A stretch of 64,000 nt of DNA from Fennellomyces sp. T-0311 (Eukaryota > Mucoromycota > Mucoromycetes > Mucorales > Lichtheimiaceae), in NCBI GenBank assembly GCA_025266875.1, contig JALLLT010000047.1:264290-328289 (forward strand). The letters are read 5' to 3'. A program made the position numbers and the translations under genes. Of this stretch, positions 11,301 to 23,500 are shown piece after piece (the first letter of the stretch is position 1; the number at the start of each line of letters is the position of its first letter). The notes beneath the pieces are model-generated. The model was not told where the DNA came from. It worked only from the letters and a program-made list of their open reading frames with translations, and did not search any database.

Positions 11301-14300
11301 ACGGGAAAGCCAGACACTGCTCAAATGGGCGTCCTATGTTGGAGACACTTTTACTTGGACTACAGTTAAAGAGCTGCTACTTACATCTGGTGCGCTAGAA
11401 GAACAAAGTGACGACGATGACAACGTCAGCGAATTTTCTTTTGATGATACGAGTTCGGAAGATACTGCGCGGTATGCATGCACTAATAGTACTAGCACAG
11501 TCGTCGAATCCCGAAATCAATTTGATGAAAATCCTGGTGTTAGCTCCAGTCAGAGAAAAAGACCACCGTTACGACCTGCATTGCATCGTAGTGATACCAC
11601 ACTTGTTGGCGTTCCTAATCGCCAAAAATCATACTCTGCTCGCGAACCTATCGTTGCCTTACAAGCTGTCCTTCAAGAAGGCTATATCATGACTTTGGGG
11701 CCAGATGAATTCAAATGGGGCCACGATCGAATCGCCCAAGCAGCTGGAGAACTTGCAAGCCAAAAAGTTCGAAACAGAATACATCTGGCGATTGCTCAAC
11801 ATCTTATGAAAGGTGATAAACGGCCCCAACGGGTTTTATTAATACTCACTATTGCTTTAGAGGAAATCGTCAATTCGTTTCTTGCAGCCGATCATCTTCT
11901 CAAATGCTTCGATACTTTGGAATCTTTGGAGGGCAAGGAACAGTATCGCCGTCTTTTGATTGACGCCGGAAACAAAGGTAGATCTTCCGGTGCCCATGGA
12001 ATGGCGTTTGCCTACTACCGTGCAGCGATCAAACTCGGAAACCCAGATACCGAGTGGGCAGGCAGCAGCTATACTACCACATTACATCTATACACAAATG
12101 CAGTGGCACTCAGTCTAATTGCTGGTCAAGACGAGACAGAGGATCTATTAAAAGTCATATTCGACAACGCACGTACATCAATTGATCGATTAACTGCCTA
12201 CCGTATTCAAGCCAAGTTCTATTTTGGGTGCCAAATGCACGACAAGGGAATGGAGGCATTACATCGATGTCTAGAAGATCTCGGTGAAGACAGATACGAC
12301 AGCGCCATGACAGACGAAGAACTTGAACGTGAATTTGACCAAGTGGAGCAGCAAATCAAGACCATCGGGAAGGAGCAAATAGTTGCAATGCCGGCATGCA
12401 GTGATCCTTTACTTAAAGGAATATTGAGTGTTTTAGAGGAGCTGTAAGTACTAAAATCCATGTATATATTAATTTATTATACTTATACTATGCTCAATAG
12501 ATGCACATTGGCTTACTGGAGCGACGAAAAAAAAGAAATGTATTACTGTGCTGTCAGGATCGTCAAATTATCATTAGCACATGGAATGTCACCAGTCACG
12601 AGTGTTGGCTTCACTTTCGCAGGGATTGCATATGCAACCATGTATAAGAAGTATACATTTTCAGAGGTATATGCTGCTATTAATCTAATAGTAAAAAGAA
12701 ACATCAGTCTTACGCTCATTTATAGGAAATCGGCGCAATTGGTCTACTACTTGTTGATAAGCATGGCGGAAACTACGAAAAAGGACGCGTATATATGCAA
12801 TATTCTGTATTTGTCGTCCGTTGGAACCATCATCACAGAGAAGGCCTCAAGTATTTTGAGGCTGGCATGCGATTCTCTTTATCTGCAGGAGATCGTATAT
12901 ACGTTGCTTTTCATCAGACACATCGACTTGTGATCCTGTTTGGCTTGAATGCTAATGTTACGGATACATTACATGAAGCGGAGAGCAACTACGAAGATAT
13001 CCATACGTGGTCGTCATCCGTGGATACCAATATGTTTGCCATGTGCGTTATACGTGCTTGCAAAGCGCTTCAAGGTCACACCTACGTGAACACTCCTGAT
13101 GTTTTTGACGGTGACGATGGATTCAACAACGAACATTATGTTGCTGAAAGCCTGAAGCATAGCTCCAATCCTGAGCTCATTTTGAACTGGTATGATGCTT
13201 TCAAGATCATCCCACAAGCACTCTATGGGCATGCAGATGCAGCAATTGCTACTGGTTATAACGGAATCGACATTGTGGATGACCATCCTTGTCATCGGCA
13301 CACACGCATCCTTATACACTACTTTTCGATCGCACTTATGGACAAACTGCATACTCCTGACCTTGATCCAGAAGAACGGCAAAAACTTCTGGAACGAGTA
13401 GAGAAGAACCAAGAACTGGTACGAAAATGGGCCGACCACAGCGTTATCAATTATATGATGTTCTGGACGCTTATTTCGGCGGAGTTAACAAGTCTCGACG
13501 ATTCCAAGAAGGCTTTGATTAAGGCAACGAGGCTTTATGAAGATGCTATCAACCAAGCGCGTGAAGGTGGATGGCATTTAGAGCTATGCGTTGCGCATGA
13601 ACGGGCAGGAGCATTTTACTATCGAAATGAAATGTATAATGTTGCACATGCCCTCATATCCAAGGTAACGTGGAACACCACATTTTTGTGCCTCGATACT
13701 AAAACTGTCACTAACCTTAATAATTTGTTAAAGGCTACTGGCTTGTACATGGCGCATGGATCATATGGAAAAGCGCAACACCTCAGTACCAAGTATGCTG
13801 CATTGATTGAAGAATATTGCGACGAAAAAATCGCACAGCATGACGTTGGTGTGCAGACGGATGTGTACCCAATCTTCAACGCTCAAACAGGTGGATGGAG
13901 TGAATCAAGTCCAGAAAGTATTGGTGTTAATCAGCATAATGAATCAATCGTGGACTCTGGAGTTATACCGCCTGTCACGACCGAACAAACATTAATGACT
14001 TTAGATATCGTAAGTAGCTTACGTTAAAGTGCTCTAAACACTAGCCTTAACTTCTCTCATAGCTCGATATGGCATCAATTCTGAAAAGTTCACAAGTCAT
14101 GTCGTCGGAAGTACGGTTTGATGGACTTTTAACGTCAATGATGACGATTATATTTGAAAACTCGGGTGCAGATTGCGGTGCAATTATTATCAAGGACGAA
14201 AAGTACGGCGTGTGTGCTTACGGAAAAGAAGGCTCTATCAACACTTATCATCCACCACTCCCACTTTCAGAGAAGGATGGATTGGTATCAAGCCGCATTG

Positions 14301-16767
14301 TACATCACACGATCAATACCGGTGAAAGCATTTTTATCCATGACATTGAACAAGACCAGCGATTTGCTGTCGGCCCCTGGTTTGAACGCACAGGAAGAAA
14401 ATCCGTTATCTGCATGCCAATCATACACAAGTGCACGATCCCTGGATGTCTAATTATCGAAGGCGGTGTCGGGATTTTTACTCAGCGGCATATTACAGTG
14501 CTGAGTTTGCTTTGTCAACAGATGGGCATCTCGATTACCAATGCATTTTTGTTCAAATCTGTACAGCGTGTCACAGAAGCGAACATGAGGTACTGTATCA
14601 AGATTCATAATAAGCATCACAAAGGAGACTCATCCAAGATATCGATAGGATGATTGAAATGCAAAAACAAGCTCTGGAAGAGGCACGTAGAAGCAAAGAA
14701 GCTGCTGATCGTGCCACTAGGCTACGAGAGATTTTCTTAGCAAACATGAGTCATGAAATCCGAACCCCTTTCTCAGGATTTTACGGTATGATTTCACTGC
14801 TTGCAGAAACAAAGTAAGTCATTCGACTACCTTTGCTCAAGGCATCAGAATTTAAACCCAAAGCATTTGTCTAGATTAAACCCCGAACAGCAGGATCTTG
14901 TAAAGACGGCCAAAGAGTCATGTGAAATGTTGTTACGAATTATTGATGATCTACTGAACTTTTCCAAATTGCAAGCTGGCAAAGTATCGTTGGATCTTAC
15001 ACCAGTAGTGGTGGAGGATATGATCACAGATGTCATTGAGATGCTAATAGCGATGGCAATCAAAAAGCGCATCAATGTCACCTATACGGTCGCCAACGAT
15101 GTTCCATCAGTTGTGATGGCGGATGCTAATCGTATGCGACAGTATGTAACGGTACCTATTATAAACAGTAGGATGACTAACTTCACTTTTAAACTCTAGG
15201 ATCATCATCAACCTCCTTGGGAACGCGATCAAGGTAACAGACAAAAAAGCAGAAGGTATTCGAAGTACTTACATTGTATTTAAAGTTTACCCATGAAGGC
15301 GAAATTTCTGTTCGTTGCTCTGTAGCAAAATCAGAAAGCAAGCGAAGGCCATCGGATGACAAGGTTTCCATATTATTCGAGATAATCGACACTGGAATTG
15401 GTATCAGCGAAGAGCAGCGCAAAGCCCTTTTCGTACCATTTTCCCAGGTAGATGGCAGCACTACGTGAGTTCTATTACGAGTGCAGGGGTAATTTGTGGC
15501 TAAACCTTTTGTACGTAGTCGGAAATATGGTGGAACCGGTCTAGGATTATCCATTTGCTTACAGCTCGTTCAGCTCATGTCAGGGCGAATCGATGTGAGC
15601 AGCGTCCCTGGAAAGGGTTCCAACTTTAATTTCACAATTTGTGTTTCTCGAATGCGCGAAAAGAGCATAAAACGGAACAACGTGACTGCAAGTTTACTCG
15701 ACAACCTTCGCGACACTCGTGTCCTAGTTACAGGAGCTCACGCGTCAACTGTTGCTATGGTGAAGCAGCTGCTACCTGGCCTGGCTGTCGATGGCGCATG
15801 CAGCGTTAACGAGTTACTCACGCGACAAACGACCAGTTACGATATTTTGATAATCGGTCTGTTTTTAACGAGTGACCTACAGTTTAAGGAGTGGTGGGTG
15901 CACCTGCAGAAGTTCATAGATAGGGTACGCCGTGCTGTCGTCATGCACTACCCGAGCGGAGTCATTGGCGAAATCCTTGGAAAAATTATGGAGGATGGCA
16001 GCAGCTTAGGAGCACCTGTACGTCAACTCGAGCATACGATGACTCGAATTGCCGTTCCTGTCCGTAGACAACGGCTGTTACGAGTCATGGTGGATATGCT
16101 TCAGCAAAATATCGACTCTTCGCAACCTCCAACACCCATTCCAGCGAAAGCAAAAAACAAAGACGAAGATGCTATAACACATGAAGAGCACAGTTTGTTT
16201 AGCACTATGCATATCTTAGCTGCAGAAGGTTTGTGAATGCGCTATTGTTCCTAATCAGCTTTTAATTCATGCATTTTATACCACTCAGATAATCCTGTGG
16301 CTCAAAAGCTTCTGTATAAGCAATTGACTCGACTAGGGTTTCAGGTGGATTGCGCCAATAACGGAGCAGAGGCTGTAGAAGCATGGGCCGGTCATGCTCC
16401 GGGATACTACAAAATGGGATTTTTTGATCACCACATGCCAAAGGTATCCCCCCTTTCTTCCTTTATGTAAGCTTATACTAATACTCCTTTAAAGTGCGAC
16501 GGTATAGAAGCGACAAAGCAAATCCGCAAAATTGAAGCAGATGAGCAGCGACCCATACGATTTCCAATTGTTGCACTTACTGCCGATATCCAAGAAAGTG
16601 CCCGAGAAACGTGCATCAAGGCTGGAATGGACGGGTAAATAATAAGCAAAGGAGCATTGAGTTCGAAATATCCTAATAAGACGACTTCTAGCTACCTAAC
16701 GAAGCCGTTGAATCAGAAAGTACTTTCCGAAGTTCTACGCCGCTACTGTAAAGATCCATTGGCATAA
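8318..16767 (+). CDS. Hybrid histidine kinase paralogue B (pseudokinase-ATPase-GAF-HK-REC)
   Basis: There are 24 exons: 8318-8451, 8509-8624, 8677-9042, 9098-9280, 9331-9548, 9630-9728, 9788-10211, 10262-10310, 10366-10714, 10771-10795, 10853-11812, 11861-12443, 12501-12666, 12726-13664, 13734-14009, 14063-14589, 14649-14813, 14875-15141, 15200-15233, 15286-15464, 15519-16228, 16289-16443, 16495-16634 and 16692-16767. All phases close, giving 2379 aa. The kinase-like domain (about 18-330) has K55 but HGE at 204-206 and NFG at 226-228, suggesting a pseudokinase. The P-loop ATPase has GPGGIGKST at 509-517 and FLDD at 647-650. A helical-repeat region follows, then GAF (about 1640-1795), the H-box with H1840 (SHEIRTP), the N-box (NLLGNAIK, 1953-1960) and GGTGLGLS. 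The receiver has D2257, phospho-acceptor D2303 and K2359. The family feeds Ypd1/Mpr1-type phosphotransfer in stress signalling. Confidence 0.93.
10771..10795 (+). other. 25-nt microexon carrying Walker B of kinase B
   Basis: This 25-nt exon encodes FLDDLHQA plus the first base of the next codon. It is flanked by introns 10715-10770 and 10796-10852. The equivalent microexon in kinase C (19822-19846) has the same length and phase, with two synonymous changes at third positions and the same peptide. Without it both reading frames break and the ATPase loses its acidic Walker B motif, so it is real coding sequence that ORF callers will miss. Confidence 0.9.
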
Positions 16768-17567
16768 TATTAATTTCTGCAGAATTTGGCTACAGACACA
16801 TGTATATGTATAAAAAGTGAATATTACCCATGATGTGCATGAAGGTACTGCCGCGTGTTATAAAAGGATGGCCATGCGGATTGATGTCATATGCCAGTGC
16901 GGACAATAAAGTTAAAAGCAGACGCCATCCGATCGATCAGCATCGACGTTAGTCTTCTCCCATTTCACATGGTAATATGAGCTCCTTCCACGTCTGTGGC
17001 TCATATCTTCGCTGAATCATGCCTTAAGTTACTCCAATAAGATTTTTCTACAGAATTTGCGTCACTGGTACGAAGTATAAAGATGAAGCTTTAAATCAAT
17101 ATGTACACGGACAATTCCGTGGCTATATCATTGTCTAATTTGCAAACAGATTCTCTATAATAACGAAAAATCTCATAATAACAAATAGGTCAGGAGATGG
17201 ACAACGTAAAGGATACGCATGTCCCGCTGTGTACATATATTACCATGTTTAAGCAGAGATTAACGCTTTTGAATAAATATAAATATATTAGCTGTTAAAC
17301 TTCTGGAGGCGCTGATATTAGCAAAACGGTAGAATGATCAAAAGAGAAAACTCCTTTGCTCTGGGTTTAAGACTTCTTACTCTTACTACGTAAGAATGAA
17401 GCCCCTGCAGCGCTCCTTAATACCAATATAGTTACACAGACAAACGATGACAACGACGTAGATACGTGCACCCCACAGCTCCCCTATGGCGAATACGGTA
17501 CTTCCACCATATATACATACACTAACTTGCATATGTCCCTTTCCTTTCGCCATTACGATTGTTAACC
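16768..17567. other. Intergenic region between tandem kinases B and C
   Basis: This 800-nt AT-rich spacer has no supported gene. It should contain the 3' end of kinase B and the promoter of kinase C. Short ORFs around 17386-17595 on the minus strand overlap the start of kinase C and show no recognisable sequence. Confidence 0.7.
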
Positions 17568-20500
17568 ATGTCAATTGCGGAATCAGGTAGCTCAATCATG
17601 ACGGGATCGGTACATCGTAGTGTGTCACCGAGCAATCTCCATATTCCTGGATACCACTTTACGACATTCACAACTTCGGGCTCAGCTTACTGTGAAAATG
17701 TTGACATTGTATTTGGATATAGGTTTATTAAAGTCATGTTTGCCATTAACCCTAGGAAGCTAATGTCGAAATTGAATGACACAGAATAAGCGACAAAAAG
17801 CCGGTAGTAGCCAAGTACTCCACAAGCTCTTTTCGACTCGAGAGGGAGTATTACATTATGAAGAAACTATACCAATACGAAGACGGCCCTTTGTATATAG
17901 GTAAAGACTAATGCATGAAGCAAGTCAGGTCCACGGAAATAACCGTGTTTGCTTAGTCCGACCATTGGAATATATCAATTTATCGAGTGGGCTAACCATT
18001 GCTGTTTACGATGGTTCGGAAACAACAACGCCACTTGCTCAAAAAGAATCAAGCCCTCGATTCTCGACACGTTTCAAGAAAGACTATAACGATGATCATA
18101 TACTTCACGGTTCATTGTACGGTGATTTCGGCGCCTTTCTTCGCTTTGCGATCAAATGCACAGACTGCCTCGAATTCTACCAGAAGCACGATGTCATTCA
18201 TGGCGAGATTCGATCATCGAGTTTCCAGTGGAACGGTGCCGATGATGCAGGCGTCAAATTATGGAATTTCGGATCAGGCACCAAATCACTTGAAAATTAC
18301 TTGACAACTGAAGGATGGCGAAAAGCAGCAAATAACAAGGAATCGATGGGAAAGCTGCAAAACTCTTTGGTATATGTAAGCCCAGAGAAAACCGGCCGTA
18401 CGACATATACTCCAGATCATCGCTCAGATATATACTCGCTCGGCATTGTATTTTTTGTTCTCCTTACTGGACAAAACCCTTTCGATGGAGGTCCCCTGGA
18501 AATAGTGAATTGCATACTAAGTCGGAAAATTCCGCTAGTTCACGAGATCAAGTTAGAGGTTCCAGAAGCTATTTCTCGAATCATTGAGAAAATGACTAAT
18601 AAGGTATACAACATCAATGACACAGAAAGGAGCACCTTGTACTAAAAGAAAAACATTCTAATAACTACAGGCTCCCGACGAACGTTATAACAGTGCTAAT
18701 GGTGTCCGTTCTGATTTAGAGCATTGTTTAAAACTTTTAAAAACATCACAGCAGTCGTCTACAGAGGTAAATATCCGCACTCGCTATTCTAATAAAAGTA
18801 TATTTTAACACACTTTACCCTAGTCAATCCCGCTCTTTCCACTTGGACAACACGACGTTGCTTCTGTTTTTACTCTGCCTAAAATGATATACGGTCGACA
18901 AGATGCTTTATCAGAGATGTTGTTTATGATTGAAAGATGTGCTGATCTGTACAAGACATTACCCCTCCGCAGTAATAACCGTGTCATCAGAACACATCCT
19001 CCTGCTCATCCGCCAGTACCTCACGGAGGCAGCTCTGGCAACAGCACTGACGCGATGAGCGACTTGTCCGAAACATGCAGCAACCCGGACATAGGCAACA
19101 AATCCACGGCTTCACCGAGTTTTTACGGTGGCGGTTTGGATGAAAGTGACACCTCAAGCGTCGGTAGTAGATTGATCGTCAGTAATGTGAAAACATCCAC
19201 CCATATTGTCGGTGTTTATGGACCAGGAGGAATAGGTATTATACATTCATTGCCTGTTAAGTATCTCGCCATCTTCTCATGTAGTCTTTCTAGGCAAGTC
19301 AGCCCTATTTACTGCTGTACAACCAATGGCTCGTCAAAATGGGTAAGAACCATTTTCTGATGTGGCTGAGGAGAAAAAATTAAAGTATAATTATTTTAAC
19401 AGATACGTCGCCATCACCAAATTTGATTCGAGAAACAAGGTACCGTATGGAGCTGTTGTTCGGTCACTATCACAAGTGTTACAGCAAATTATTTCCGAAG
19501 AAGAGGAGGAAGTCAAACTATTTTACGAACACCTTAAAGCATCACTTGGGCCTCAGTTCTGCAATATCGGATTAATGGCAGACAATTTTGTACCGGAGCT
19601 TAAGCCGCTTTTGGATTCAGACACCAGCACAACATCTAACAATCTGGCTGCTCCAGTAATTCAAATGGACGATATAGAGGCGCGAACAAGATTTCATAAT
19701 CTCTATGTCGAGGTGTTCCGAGCAATTACGCATTGGAAAATGACGACACTGGTAAATATTAAGCACAACGTTGCACCGATTTCAATCACATATTAATAAT
19801 GACTATAAACTTTATTTTCAGTTTCTAGACGATCTCCATCAAGCAGGTTTGTAAAATACAGAAGGATAAAGGACTGTAAACTGATTATTAAAATAGATGA
19901 ACCGTCGTTGGAGCTAATAGAGAGCCTAATCATGTCCCGTGTTCCGCTCTTGATCTTCATTTCGTACCGAGACCAAGAGGTTACCACAAAATTAGCGGAG
20001 CTCCTCGAAAGCAAAATTGCCAATGTTCACTTCATTAGAATTGAAGCACTCAGCATGGATCCTTTGGTTGACTTCATCTGTGACACGCTACACCGACCAC
20101 GCGATACAAACCGCGACGCCATTCTTCCGCTTGCCGAAATTATATTTAAACGAACGAGAGGTAATGCGTTCTACGTTGCACAATTGCTCAGGACGCTCGA
20201 ACGAAAAAAGCTCATATTCTTCGACTGGGGAAAAAACGAGTGGAATTACGACCTTCGAGAAATTGAGGAAGCCACCATGCTCCACAACAATAACGATTCT
20301 TTCGACTCGCAACAACTGGACTTTATGGTCGCGCGTTTACGAGAGCTTCCGCATTCTGGTCGAGAAATTCTCAAATGGGCATCGTTTGTCGGCGACGTTT
20401 TCTCTTGGAACATCATCAGAAATTTGATTACACAAAACAACGACGACGATGCCAGCACCAATACTACTTTCAGTGATTATACGATTGTTGAAGAAAACGA

Positions 20501-23500
20501 CAGCAATGATGCGTTATCCTGGTCACGGCGAGCAAGTCGCACAAATCTCCATAGTTCAATGGATGCAACAAGCACAACAGCTCATTCAGTATCTTCGAAA
20601 CTTGATAGCCGAGACCCTATGACCGGATTGCAAGCCGTTTTACACGAAGGCTATATTGTTGCCATTGGTTCGGACGAGTTTAAATGGAGCCACGACCGAA
20701 TTTCGCAAGCAGCCGCCGAACTCGCTAATCCTGAAGCACGTGCCAAGATTCATCTAAAAATTGCACAATATATGATGGAAGGTGAGCTGATAATGAATAC
20801 ACTTATTATGCATATCTTAATTACTAAGCTTATCTCTTAATTAGAGGAAAATGTGGATACATTTCTAGTTGCAGACCATCTCTTAAAATGCTTTGATCTT
20901 CTGATATCCCTAGAGAGCAAAGAACAGTACCGCAAGCTTCTGATTGAGGCTGGTAACAAGGGAAGGTCTTCTGGTGCTCATGGAATGGCGTTCGCATACT
21001 ACATGTGTGCAATTCAACTTGGAGACCCTGGAACCGGGTGGGCCGGTGATGACGACGAATATAAAGCGACCTTGGCACTACATACCAACGCAGTTGCGCT
21101 CAGTTGGGCTGTTGGCGAATACGGAAAGACCGAAGAGTTACTTGAAGTTATTTTCGCAAACTCGCGTGCTCCATCCGACCGCATACATGCCTATCGCGTT
21201 CAAGCACGGTATTACTTTGGGTGCCAGTTGCATTCAAAAGGCCGTGAAACTCTCTTTCGATGCATGGATGAACTTGGAGATGAAAGACATCGTCTTGATA
21301 CGAGTGACCAGGCCTTAACAAGCCTTTTCAGCGAAATTGAAGAATTGGTTGAGATGCTGGGTGAGGAGGCCATACTGCAACTACCCGGATGCGACAACCC
21401 TTCGCTGATCGGAACTCTTGGTGTCATGGAAGAGCTGTAAGTAAATTGCACTTTATCGCTTGAGCTATCAACTTATTATAAAGGCATAGGCTCACGTTAT
21501 CGTACTGGAGTGGCAAGAAACGTGAAATGTACTATTGGGCATGCCGAATTTTGAAGCTATCTTTCACAAAAGGACCTGTCGGCGGTACAGGCAATGCATG
21601 CATGTTCGCTGGTCTTGGATACACTAACATGTGTAAGAAGTATACATTTGCAGAGGTAAATTACGTTCCCTTTTATCCATATTCCTTCTTACCAAATATC
21701 TACGCTATATCTGCTAGCGACTTGGAAATCTCGGTATATCTCTTGCGAATAAGCACGGTAGCAGCCAAGAAAAAGGCCGGGCATATAGTCTGTATCCGGC
21801 ATTTTTGATACTGTGGAAGCATCATCACCGAGAGTCATTTCAATACTTTAGAACCGGCATGGAATTCTCTCTATCGGCAGGCGACCGAATTTATGTGGCA
21901 TTCCACCAAGTCCACATTTCGACGCTCATGTTTTATAACGGGTATAACCTTCATGACACACTTCAAGACGCTGAAGCGAGTTTTGCGGATATTCACGCTT
22001 GGTCCACGTCGATTGATATGAACAGCTTCGCCATGTGTATCATTCGAGCAGCAAAGGCATTGCAAGGACATACGTATATCGACACACCTAACGTATTTGA
22101 CGGCGACGATGGATTCAACGATGCACATTTTCTTGAGGAAAGCTGTAAGCAAAGTAGCAACCCCGAACTAGTTTTGAACTGGTACGAGTCATTCAAGATT
22201 GTGCCTTTGACACTATATGGTCATGTGGACTCAGCAATTGAAGTTGGCTACCGGTGCTTTAAAACAATTGACGGACATCCATGTCATCGACACACGCGTA
22301 TGATGCTAAACTACTTTTCATTGTCATTAATTGAAAAATGCCGCCAAGATCCACTTCTAAAGGACAAGCTGATGGAGCAAGTACGGATGAACCAAGAACT
22401 TGTTCACGAATGGGCTGTCCATAGCTCCATCAATTATGCAATGTACTGGACTCTAATTGAGGCAGAACTTGCTGCTTTTGGTGATACTCCAGATATTCTA
22501 CGAGCTGGTAGATTATACGAACAAGCTATCAAGCAAGCACGGGAAGGTTCATGGTACCTTGAACTCTGTGTAATTCATGAATATGCAGGAGCATTTTATG
22601 AGCGAGTTGGTTTCTTTAATATTGCATATGGCTTCATCAAAAAGGTATGTCTGATGGATAGCCTCTGGCGTAGACAGCAACCTTCTCACTTTAGCGTAGG
22701 CTGTTGATATGTACTTGTCCCACGGTTCCTACGGAAAAGCGCGACATCTTAGTAGCAAATTTGGAAGTCTTTTGAGTGAATACAGTGACAACAAGGCAGA
22801 GATCCACGAAGCTGGTGTTCAAACAGATCCATTACCTTATCATGGAACGCCTCCACCAGCAACTTGGAGTACATCGTCGCTAGAGGAGCCCATTGCGCAC
22901 TCAAACGACGTAGCCGGTATTAACGCGCCATACACATGCGAAAGTATACCGCCAACAACTGCCGAACAGACACTAATGACTCTGGATATTGTATGTACGA
23001 GAGACATTTTCATTGTACACAATTCTTATCATTTATGGTGTATAGGTTGATATGGCATCCATATTGAAGAGCTCTCAAGTCATGTCCTCTGAGGTCAAAT
23101 TTGATGAGCTACTGACATCGATGATGAATATTATACTCGAGAACTCTGGTGCCGAATGCGGAGCTATCATTGTAAAAGACGGTAAATACGGACTATGCGC
23201 TTACGGAAGCCAGAGTGCAGATTCTGTCGTTACCTATGATCCACCAAAGCCCCTCAGCAAGACAGACCATCTCGTTTCAAGCAAAATAGTCAATCACACC
23301 ATCCATACACGTGAAAGCATTTTCATTCCAAACGTCAAAGAAGATACCCGATTCGCTGTTGGGCCATGGTTTGACCGCACTGGTGACAAATCTGTCATAT
23401 GCATGCCCATTATTCACAAATGTACTATTGTTGGATGTCTGCTCATTGAAGGCACACCTGGCATATTCACGCAGAGGCATATTACGGTTTTGAGTCTTTT

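Noticed and set aside
11813..11860. Coding read-through in kinase B where the frame stays open.
   Set aside because: The 48-nt stretch has GT-AG ends, matches the position of a real intron in kinase C (20782-20844) and is not homologous to protein sequence there.
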